A DNA stretch of 36,804 nucleotides. Origin: Pseudomonadales bacterium. Lineage in GTDB: Bacteria; Pseudomonadota; Gammaproteobacteria; Pseudomonadales; Pseudohongiellaceae. Positions 8,201 to 14,913 of this stretch are shown here, in pieces. A program made the position numbers and the translations under genes. A model generated the notes under the pieces. The model made no database searches and was not told the origin of the DNA. It saw only the letters and a list, made by a program, of their open reading frames with translations. Position 1 is the first letter of the stretch; each line of letters begins with the position of its first letter. Where the stretch lies: contig JAJECW010000011.1 of the NCBI GenBank assembly GCA_022821865.1, positions 1 through 36,804 on the forward strand, read 5' to 3'.

Positions 8201-8683
8201 ATGAATTTCAAGAATGCGGTTCGTGAAGCGCCAAGCCCCGTGGACAAGGCATACTGTAGGGGTAAGCAGGGTCTAAAGAAAGAGCATCGAAAACTGGTCA
8301 CTTGTTCCGAGACAAGAAGAATTACAGGAAGCATAGATCTGGACTCTGCACTTGCGGGAGAATCGCGTTTTGCGAACGATACCCGTTGGGATTACGGACT
8401 CGGATACGTGGCAATCGATAGACGTGAACAGGCCATTTGGGTAGAAGTGCACTCGGCGACAACAGGGGAAGTTTCTAAGGTTCTTCGAAAGTTGCAATGG
8501 CTACGAGACTGGCTCGCAGAACATGCTGAACATCTAAATCAGCTTACGCTGTTGGCTAAAGGAGATATCCGCTTCGTTTGGGTCGCAAGTGGCGGCAGTG
8601 TGAGAATTACGGCCAACTCCAAAGAGGCGAGACAGCTTAGTACGAAAGGCATCTCAGTCAAGAAGTATTTGGAGCTGCCCTAA
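8201..8683 (+). CDS. Small protein with PD-(D/E)XK-like motif, partner of the ATPase
   Basis: I do not recognise a named family. The 160-residue protein starts at the ATG 7 bp after the ATPase stop, with no clear Shine-Dalgarno site, so coupled translation is likely. Its core, WDYGLGYVAI (62-71) followed by AIWVEVHSATTGEVSKVLRK (78-97), resembles the beta-hairpin of PD-(D/E)XK nucleases, with candidate metal ligands D64 and E82 and H84 in place of the usual Lys. A helix (LQWLRDWLAEHAEHL) follows, then a strand RFVWVASGG and a basic tail. A nuclease or DNA-binding effector driven by the upstream ATPase is a reasonable guess. The missing Lys could instead mean an inactive fold. Confidence 0.6.
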   Translation: MNFKNAVREAPSPVDKAYCRGKQGLKKEHRKLVTCSETRRITGSIDLDSALAGESRFANDTRWDYGLGYVAIDRREQAIWVEVHSATTGEVSKVLRKLQWLRDWLAEHAEHLNQLTLLAKGDIRFVWVASGGSVRITANSKEARQLSTKGISVKKYLELP

Positions 8684-8739
8684 TCATGGTGGCGCATCAT
8701 GCGCGAAAACAGCGCAACAAGTTAGGCAGGAGGTTTGTT

Positions 8740-9306
8740 ACAGGCGAACCGATTGGACACAGAACACGTACAGCGGCAGAAAACAGTGGCGGTCGTGACC
8801 CATGGAAGAAGCGCCCCTCCTGCATGCCGTGCACCGGATCGTCGGTGGCGTCGAAGTCCAGCACCAAACGGCGGCGCGGGGGCGTTGAACGACGCGATGA
8901 ATTGTTCCACCAGCACCTCGTGAAGGTGGACCGCGTCTTCCCGGCCCATTCGCCGCTCAAAGCGGCACAAAAGCGGCACAGGGTGGAAGCGCCGGCCAGA
9001 ACCACGTCAACACCCGTCGCCATTTGCAACGCCGGGTCCGACCGCAGTCCGTCGTGGTCGTTCAGGTCCTCGTATCCCGGCGCCAACGCGTACATCCGTT
9101 GCCGGACCATCGTCTCAAGCGCGTGCCGGCAACTGGCCTTGCGGCGCGGGTAGGTGAGTGTCGCCGCCGCTTAACTTGTCAGCCCGAGCATCCGGTCAGC
9201 CTGGCGAAGCAGCACCGCGCCACCGTTGGAGGTAATCTCGCCGCCGGCAAAAGCGGTCTCCACAAGGCGGCCCTTGCAGCGTGGAAAACGTGATTATAAT
9301 TCGTCA
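8740..9306 (-). pseudogene. Decayed IS1380-family transposase
   Basis: Read from right to left across shifting frames, the minus strand encodes recognisable IS1380 transposase pieces: RLVETAFAGGEITSNGGAVLL, a stop after RQADRMLGLTS, then METMVRQRMYALAPGYEDLND-like sequence, HDGLRSDPALQMATG, TLCRF, FIASFNAP in another frame, LVLDFDATDDPVHG and QEGRFFHG, ending near a broken LPLYVF. At least three frame changes and one in-frame stop are present, and the C-terminal half of the transposase is missing. It cannot make a functional enzyme. Terminal inverted repeats were not found. It separates the ATPase pair from the next gene. Confidence 0.85.
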
Positions 9307-9416
9307 TGGGCGCAGTCCTTCGATTTCATCTTAAGTAACTGATTTATATCGAAATTCGAGCACTTCGCCCGCAACATTCATGCAATAATCTGGCTACTGA
9401 CTCAAAGGAGGCAAGT

Positions 9417-10184
9417 ATGGAGGAAAGCTACGATGACGTATTGATCCATATGGACCGAAAATTATCGCTTCTTCTTCATACGGTACCCCCACCGGCGCAG
9501 AGAATGATAATCATTGAAGGCGAAGAATCTATAGCGTACCGATTCGAGGAACAAACTATCCATCAGGCCATTGTTCAGAAATTGGTTAGAATCTTAAGTG
9601 GCCTTCGTGCGACAAGGATACTTGTTGAGCATGGATTCGTTCAGGAACAGGCGTCTTTGCATCGGATGCTTGATGAGTTTAATGAGGATGTATTGTTTTT
9701 GTCGTTGGCAATCATCCATGATGAAATTTCCGAGTTGCATGAAAGGTATCTGGCTGCGTTCTATGAAGAAGAATTCGATGCCGAAACTGCAATGTCTTCT
9801 ACCCAGAAGCGCCCAATGATTCCCAAGAAGAATATTCGTTCCTACTTGGACAGCAAAATATCTGATGATAACCTAGGTGGCAGCTCAGAAGCGGCAAGAA
9901 CGGTCAGCAAGTTTTATTCGGGATATTTACATGGAGCTTCTGATCAAATTATGGATCTCTATTTTGGAGATCCGCCTAGATTTCATACGAACGGCACCCT
10001 TGGAACTAGTCGCCATCGGGAGTACCGGGATGATTTCTGGAATTATATGTATCGAGGACTTTTGAGTTTTGGTTTTGCGCTAAAGGCGTTCGGGAAAGAG
10101 GTTGAATTTGAAGAGAATAAGAGAATGGCATGGGAGTTTTGTAGAAGTGTAGGCAGGGACTATGGCCTATACGGGCCTCCCTGA
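9417..10184 (+). CDS. Unrecognised mostly helical protein
   Basis: This is a real gene by its strong ribosome site, AAAGGAGG at 9404-9411 five bases before the ATG. The 255-residue product has no signal peptide or membrane segment. It looks mainly alpha-helical, with an acidic middle (HDEISELHERYLAAFYEEEF, 101-120) and a conserved-looking block FYSGYLHGASDQIMDLYFG at 166-184. A short aromatic/His segment of that sort occurs in DUF5677-like and other HEPN-like helical families of accessory DNA. RHREYRDD at 199-206 is another charged cluster. I cannot assign a function. AT-rich codons set it apart from the flanking housekeeping genes, as expected for imported DNA. Confidence 0.75.
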   Translation: MEESYDDVLIHMDRKLSLLLHTVPPPAQRMIIIEGEESIAYRFEEQTIHQAIVQKLVRILSGLRATRILVEHGFVQEQASLHRMLDEFNEDVLFLSLAIIHDEISELHERYLAAFYEEEFDAETAMSSTQKRPMIPKKNIRSYLDSKISDDNLGGSSEAARTVSKFYSGYLHGASDQIMDLYFGDPPRFHTNGTLGTSRHREYRDDFWNYMYRGLLSFGFALKAFGKEVEFEENKRMAWEFCRSVGRDYGLYGPP

Positions 10185-10251
10185 CGGGATTCTCGCTCAG
10201 CGGTGCAGACGATAAACTCGTTGGGCGCGGCCCGCATCTCCTTTTCCACCT

Positions 10252-10719
10252 TTACCGCTGGCTGCTGAACCCCTCGAATGCAGGGTTGAGCCTGCACTGT
10301 AGGAACGATTCGAGGAGCGTCAGTAAACGAATGGGATAGCTGCTATCCAGCAAAAAGTTATAGCGGTCGGGGTTCTCTTTGATCCAGCTTCCAACGACAG
10401 TCGGTTCAGTCACCCTGTGGATCCCAATTTTACTTCCATGATTGAGAATCGATGCGGCGAGTGTACTTTTCGCTGCTCCGGAACTGTAATGCTGGCTCGT
10501 GTAGCGTGCGTTGCTGTTGGGTCCGGCTTTCCCGATCTTCAATGTGCGGCCTTCATGGCAAAAGACATAGACCGCCGATTTTCCGGCAGGCAATCGGGTA
10601 GGTGGTTTGTGCGGAGCGCGATGGGATTCAACGATGAGATCGTCGGCGCGCAATGGGATACCGGCAAGTCTGGCGACTTCTATGAAGTCCTTCGAAAGTC
10701 GCAATATTTCTGCGGTCAT
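10252..10719 (-). CDS. Stand-alone GIY-YIG superfamily protein
   Basis: The 155-residue protein carries the GIY-YIG core. The first strand SAVYVF (48-53) supplies the GIY tyrosine and LKIGKAG (60-66) replaces YIG. An arginine follows in NARYTSQHY (70-78), the metal-binding glutamate is probably in LLESFL (135-140) and the terminal asparagine in RLNPAFEG (143-150). All active-site positions appear filled, so a working nuclease is plausible. Family members act in homing, repair, restriction and phage biology. There is no attached DNA-binding domain apart from about 45 N-terminal residues, so its target is unknown. It lies converging with the preceding helical protein, inside the island. Confidence 0.8.
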   Translation of the reverse strand: MTAEILRLSKDFIEVARLAGIPLRADDLIVESHRAPHKPPTRLPAGKSAVYVFCHEGRTLKIGKAGPNSNARYTSQHYSSGAAKSTLAASILNHGSKIGIHRVTEPTVVGSWIKENPDRYNFLLDSSYPIRLLTLLESFLQCRLNPAFEGFSSQR

Positions 10720-10839
10720 GAATCTCTACTGAAACTATGCTCGAATCTGGTGTACGGGTGAGTTGAGTCGTGCGGTGGTTCTCTGCTGAAATTGGGTTGC
10801 ACAACCCATTTATCGGCCGGCAAGAGGAGCACGCCGCAC

Positions 10840-10959
10840 ATGAGCAAGGATAATGTAGTTTCCTTGGCGACGCCAGAGACCGGCGTTCTTTCCGACCCGT
10901 TGACCAATCTGCTGCGCGTGAACGCCTGATGCCTGATCGAGGTTGCGGTCGCGGCGGAG
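10840..10959 (+). pseudogene. N-terminal fragment of an IS256-family transposase
   Basis: The plus strand from ATG 10840 encodes MSKDNVVSLATPETGVLSDP, then LTNLLRVNA, a stop, and CLIEVAVAAE. This matches the start of IS256-family transposases (MSKDNVV..., DPLT..LLR.GA..LI..AVEAE) with one nonsense codon. After residue 40 the similarity disappears, so only about 10% of a transposase remains. It is a second dead insertion sequence in the island. Confidence 0.75.
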
Positions 10960-11303
10960 TTTTTCAGAGAATACTTAGGCAAGCCGTGCCAAACTCTGGT
11001 AGAGGGCATTTTGCTGCGATCACTGCGAAAAGACTGGAAACGCGGGCTCAACCGATAGAATTCCGCATGGTTTGGTCGTTATTAATGCCCACCTCCACGG
11101 CATGACCGAACGGAAACCGGCTTTCGTGCTTTTTGGTGCGCCATGGTCAGAGCAAATCCGCTTGCGAGTTGCTTACCGATTCAAATTGGACCTATAGATT
11201 GATAACAATATCGAGAAATATCAAAGAGTTAATTAACTCCAGATTACACCCATGTAGGCTTCGAGCTCGGCATCCTGCCTCGCACGCCCGCTGTACACTC
11301 CGT
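10960..11303. other. Non-coding stretch between the IS256 fragment and the ubiI repeat
   Basis: I see no supportable gene here. The open frame that runs into ubiI from 11133 has no family-like sequence before codon MDDGV. An AT-rich patch at about 11190-11250 precedes the repeated ubiI upstream region. TACACT at 11294-11299 could be a -10 element for ubiI, but no convincing -35 accompanies it. Confidence 0.5.
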
Positions 11304-11439
11304 CCCCCGGCGGCGACTCGCGTTGTGCAGAATTCATCGGTGTTGCTCACAAGTTACAATGTGTTGATGGATGACGGGGTTGAAAAGTTTGATCTGGTGA
11401 TTGCCGGGGGCGGGATTGTCGGGGCTACGCTTGCCTGTT
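11304..11439 (+). repeat. Right copy of the duplicated ubiI upstream/5' region
   Basis: This copy comprises 11304-11336 and 11352-11439 and leads straight into the intact ubiI coding sequence. It matches the left copy at 30 of 33 and 87 of 88 positions. It lacks most of the 106-bp spacer found between the two blocks on the left. It defines the right boundary of the accessory island. Confidence 0.92.
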
Positions 11440-12599
11440 TGCTGGATGGGCTTGATTTGCGGGTGGCGTTGGTGGAGCGGCGGTTGCCGGATGAGGGGGA
11501 GTTGCCTTTTCGGGGGTCTGGGTTGCGGTTTGATGCGCGGGTCAGTGCCTTGAATGAGGCTTCGCGCCAGGTGTTGGGCGAGGTGGGCGTCTGGAACGGG
11601 GTTCGGGCGGTTCGTTGCTGTGATTATCGGGAGATGCGGGTCTGGGATGCGGAGGGGACGGGGTCGATTCATTTTTCGGCGGCGGCGCTGGGAGCGGAAA
11701 GTCTGGGCACGATTGTCGAGAATTCCGTTGTGCTTGCGGGGCTTTATGAGCGGTTGCGGGGGCAGGGGAATCTGACTGTCGTGTCGCCATTTACGAGCGC
11801 CGCGCTGGAAAACGATGGGGGCGGGACGACTTTGGTCGGCGATTGCGGGCGGAGGTTGCGGGCAAGTCTGCTGGTGGGGGCGGATGGAGGGAATTCGGCT
11901 GTCCGGCGGCTGGCGGGGATGTCGAACCGGGAGCGGGATTACGGGCAGGAAGCGGTGGTTGCCACGGTCAAGACCGAGCGGTCCCATGAGCATACGGCCT
12001 GGCAGCGGTTTCTCGAGACGGGGCCGCTGGCCTTTTTACCGCTGGCGGCTGCTGGCGATGGCGGGTTTCGGCATAGTTCGATTGTCTGGTCCACGCGGCC
12101 CGACGAGGCGGAAGATCTCGTGCAAATGCCGGATGGGCGGTTTTGCGCGCGTCTTGCCGCCGCCATCGAGCACCGCCTTGGCGCAGTCGAATGGAGCGAC
12201 CGGCGCTTCCGCTTTCCCTTGCGCCAGCGGCACGCGAACCATTACGTGAAGGACAACATCGTTCTCGCGGGCGACGCGGCGCATACGATTCATCCACTTG
12301 CCGGACAGGGCGTGAACCTCGGCATCCGGGACGTTGCGGTGCTGGCGGAGGAGTTGCGTAACGGGCTCGGCGCCGGAAGGCGCCTGCACGATCCGGTGGT
12401 GTTGCGCCGTTACGAACGCAGGCGCAAGGGCGACAATCTGGGCATGATGTGGACTATGGGGGGGCTGCACCGCCTGTTCGGCCCCCAACCCCTGCCGCTG
12501 CGCTGGCTGCGCAATACTGGCCTCGGATTTGTGGACCGCGCTTCTCCGTTGAAGAATTTCCTCGCCCGCCGCGCCATGGGACAGCACGGCAGAGCATGA
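11367..12599 (+). CDS. ubiI: Ubiquinone-synthesis flavin hydroxylase UbiI (VisC)
   Basis: The 410-residue protein is paralogous to UbiH. It has the FAD motif LVIAGGGIVGATLACLL (9-25), FDARVSALNEASRQVLGEVGVW near 52-73, LLVGADGGNSAVRR near 170 and IVLAGDAAHTIHPLAGQGVN near 295-314. Genomic position after ubiH favours UbiI, which adds the C5 hydroxyl, over UbiF. The start is ATG 11367; no good Shine-Dalgarno precedes it. Its stop overlaps the next start as ATGA. Base use is odd: roughly the first 750 bp are strongly G-rich on the coding strand, with many TTG and GGG codons, whereas the last third has the C-rich third positions of neighbouring genes. The 5' end is duplicated at 6651-6738. Confidence 0.88.
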   Translation: MDDGVEKFDLVIAGGGIVGATLACLLDGLDLRVALVERRLPDEGELPFRGSGLRFDARVSALNEASRQVLGEVGVWNGVRAVRCCDYREMRVWDAEGTGSIHFSAAALGAESLGTIVENSVVLAGLYERLRGQGNLTVVSPFTSAALENDGGGTTLVGDCGRRLRASLLVGADGGNSAVRRLAGMSNRERDYGQEAVVATVKTERSHEHTAWQRFLETGPLAFLPLAAAGDGGFRHSSIVWSTRPDEAEDLVQMPDGRFCARLAAAIEHRLGAVEWSDRRFRFPLRQRHANHYVKDNIVLAGDAAHTIHPLAGQGVNLGIRDVAVLAEELRNGLGAGRRLHDPVVLRRYERRRKGDNLGMMWTMGGLHRLFGPQPLPLRWLRNTGLGFVDRASPLKNFLARRAMGQHGRA

Positions 12600-14428
12600 C
12601 CGCCGAACCGCCAGTCCATCCTGTCGGCCGATTCTTTGCCGTCTTTCGCTATAGCACCCTGGCGATGCGTATCGTCCGGGACACCAGCCTGCCGCTGACC
12701 CTGCTGATGGCGGTGGCGACCATTGCCAATGGCGTCCTGCCGGCTTCGATTGCCTTTGTCGGCGGCCTGTTTGTGGATGCCGTGGCGGGGGCCATCGCCG
12801 CCGAAGACGCCCAGGCCCTGGCCGCGGCGCGCTCCGACGCCCTGTTCTATGTGCTGGTGGAAGCCGTGCTTGTGGTGCTCATGACCGGCGCCCAGCGAAT
12901 CACCGCGGTGAGCCGCTCGATCCTGCAGGTGCTGCTTGGCAACCGCATCAATGTGATGATTATCGAAAAGGCGATGACCCTGGAGTTGAGCCATTTCGAG
13001 GACGCCGAATACTACGACAAGCTGCTGCGTGCCCGGCGCGAGGCTTCGAGCCGCCCGCTAGGGCTGGTCATCAAGACTTTCGACCTGATTCGCGATCTCA
13101 TCGCGCTGCTCACCATCGGCGCCTGGCTGTTCCAGTTCTCGCCCTGGGTCGTGGTGCTGCTGGTGTTCACCGGCCTCCCGGCCTTTGTCGCCGAAGCGGG
13201 ATTTTCCGGCGAGGCTTTCCGCATCATGCGCCGCCGTTCCCCCGAGCGCCGCCTGCAGTTCTATCTGGAAATGGTGCTGACCCGGGAAGACGGCGTGAAG
13301 GAAGTCAAGCTGCTGCAACTCGGCAAGCTCTTTCTGCAACGCTATGTGAACATCTTCCGCAATATCTACCGGGAAGACCGCAATCTCGTGCTGCGGCGCA
13401 ATTTCTGGGGTTATCTGCTGGGGCTGCTGTCCAGCGCGGCGTTCTATTTCGCCTATGGCTGGGTGGGTTTCTCCGCCATCGCCGGCGCCATCACCATCGG
13501 CCAGATGACCGCCTATATCGCCCAGTTCCGGCTCGGGCAGAATTCGGTCAGCAGCAGCCTGACCGCGGTGAACGGCATGTACGAGGACAATCTTTACCTG
13601 TCCACCCTGACCGAATATCTGGAACATGAAATCCCGGAACCATCCGGCGACCAGACCGGCGGGCCCGACCCGGGCGACGGCGTTCGTTTCGAGAATGTCA
13701 GTTTCACGTATCCCGGCGGCGCCGCGCCGGCGCTCGACAATATTAGCCTGCATATCCGGCCGGGGGAAAGTCTGGCCATCGTCGGGGAAAACGGCAGCGG
13801 CAAGACCACCCTGATCAAGCTGCTGACCCGCCTGTATACGCCATCCCGGGGCCGCATCACCCTGGAAGGGCTGGAGCTGTCCCGCTGGGATATCGACGCC
13901 CTGCGGCGCAAGATCGGCGTCATCTTCCAGGACTTTGCCCGCTATCAGTTGCTGGTGGGGGAAAATATCGGCATTGGCGACGTGGAGGAACTCGACAACG
14001 AGCCCCAGGTGCGCGAAGCCGCGGGCAAGGGTATGGCCGATGCATTCATCCGCAATCTGCCCGATGACTATCGCACCCAGCTTGGCACCTGGTTCAAGGA
14101 CGGCAAGGAACTGTCCGGCGGCCAATGGCAGAAAATCGCCCTGTCCCGGGCCTTCATGCGCACCAGGGCCGATGTGCTCATCCTCGATGAGCCCACCGCC
14201 GCCATTGACGCCCGGGCGGAAGCGGAAATCTTCGCCCACTTCGGCAAACTCACCGCCCGGCGCATTTCCATCATTATCTCCCACCGCTTCTCCACCGTGC
14301 GCATGGCCAAACACATCATTGTTCTGGAGCATGGCCGCATCCAGGAACAGGGCAGCCACGAATCCCTGCTCCAGTCCGGCGGCCAATACGCCAAACTGTT
14401 CGAATTGCAGGCCAGGGGGTATCAGTAG
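12596..14428 (+). CDS. ABC exporter, fused membrane and ATPase domains
   Basis: The 610-residue half-transporter has an exporter-type membrane domain (about residues 25-335, roughly six hydrophobic segments including LPLTLLMAVATIANGVLPA and NFWGYLLGLLSSAAFYFAY) joined to a nucleotide-binding domain. Walker A is GENGSGKTT near 396, the Q-loop is in IFQDF near 443, the signature LSGGQ is near 507, Walker B VLILDEP near 528 and the switch His in ISHRFS near 561. Such proteins dimerise in the inner membrane and export lipids, peptides or drugs; the substrate is not evident. The start codon overlaps the ubiI stop (ATGA), suggesting translational coupling with no clear functional link. Confidence 0.9.
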   Translation: MTAEPPVHPVGRFFAVFRYSTLAMRIVRDTSLPLTLLMAVATIANGVLPASIAFVGGLFVDAVAGAIAAEDAQALAAARSDALFYVLVEAVLVVLMTGAQRITAVSRSILQVLLGNRINVMIIEKAMTLELSHFEDAEYYDKLLRARREASSRPLGLVIKTFDLIRDLIALLTIGAWLFQFSPWVVVLLVFTGLPAFVAEAGFSGEAFRIMRRRSPERRLQFYLEMVLTREDGVKEVKLLQLGKLFLQRYVNIFRNIYREDRNLVLRRNFWGYLLGLLSSAAFYFAYGWVGFSAIAGAITIGQMTAYIAQFRLGQNSVSSSLTAVNGMYEDNLYLSTLTEYLEHEIPEPSGDQTGGPDPGDGVRFENVSFTYPGGAAPALDNISLHIRPGESLAIVGENGSGKTTLIKLLTRLYTPSRGRITLEGLELSRWDIDALRRKIGVIFQDFARYQLLVGENIGIGDVEELDNEPQVREAAGKGMADAFIRNLPDDYRTQLGTWFKDGKELSGGQWQKIALSRAFMRTRADVLILDEPTAAIDARAEAEIFAHFGKLTARRISIIISHRFSTVRMAKHIIVLEHGRIQEQGSHESLLQSGGQYAKLFELQARGYQ

Positions 14429-14492
14429 TTTGCCATCATTACGCGGTTTGGATACTCTGCCCGCAGCTTCTTCCCAGCCCCCAGGAGCCCCC

Positions 14493-14864
14493 ATGGCAGC
14501 CCCGCGCGGTCCAGGCAAATCCGGCGAAAGCCTGCGGGCGAAGGCCGCGCGCAAGAGTGGGCTGGCCAGGGCCAGGGCGCTCAAGCAGATCGAGCGCTCG
14601 CGCTCGCGGCTCATGGTCTGCTTTCTGACGCTGCCGGTATACATGCTGGGCGTCTGGCTGCTGCTGGAGGAAAGGCGCGAGATCGACATTTTCATGCTCG
14701 TCTACATGGCGATCTGGTCCGGGTTCGCGCTGGATATGGCGCGGCGCAACTGTCCCGGCTGCGGCCGGCAGTTTTTCGTTCGCAGCATTCTGCTGAATCT
14801 GGCATCGCGCAAATGCGTACACTGCGGCATCCACTTGCGGGAGACTCCGGAAAGCGCTGAGTAG
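14493..14864 (+). CDS. Small zinc-ribbon membrane protein
   Basis: The 123-residue protein begins with a basic segment (GESLRAKAARKSGLARARAL). Two hydrophobic stretches follow (LMVCFLTLPVYMLGVWLLL and IFMLVYMAIWSGFAL), and then two CxxC pairs, CPGC near residue 90 and CVHC near 109, that should bind one zinc. I do not recognise a named family. The topology suggests an inner-membrane protein with a cytosolic zinc ribbon. It lies between the ABC exporter and recQ on the same strand, 64 bp after the former. Confidence 0.7.
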   Translation: MAAPRGPGKSGESLRAKAARKSGLARARALKQIERSRSRLMVCFLTLPVYMLGVWLLLEERREIDIFMLVYMAIWSGFALDMARRNCPGCGRQFFVRSILLNLASRKCVHCGIHLRETPESAE

Positions 14865-14913
14865 CCCCCGGAATTTCTGGCGCCCAGCAGCTCCACAAAA
14901 GGATTTTGCGTCC

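Noticed and set aside
7045..8683. PARIS (AriA/AriB) defence system
   Set aside because: The ATPase group fits but the partner is only 160 residues and lacks the Toprim-like DUF4435 features of AriB.
8201..8683. Transcriptional regulator or antitoxin partner
   Set aside because: No helix-turn-helix or ribbon-helix-helix pattern is visible; the nuclease-like hairpin is a better, still unproven, reading.
10716..11051. Minus-strand gene of 111 codons after the GIY-YIG gene
   Set aside because: It is antisense to the recognisable IS256 fragment and looks like a frame shadow.
11190..11300. tRNA gene or tRNA-derived attachment site at the right island edge
   Set aside because: A TTCGAG run near 11256 hinted at a T-arm, but no acceptor stem or anticodon arm can be drawn.
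11133..11366. N-terminal extension of ubiI
   Set aside because: The frame is open but the extra 78 residues are unlike the family and lie over the repeated upstream region; the left repeat copy also begins its homology with the same ATG.
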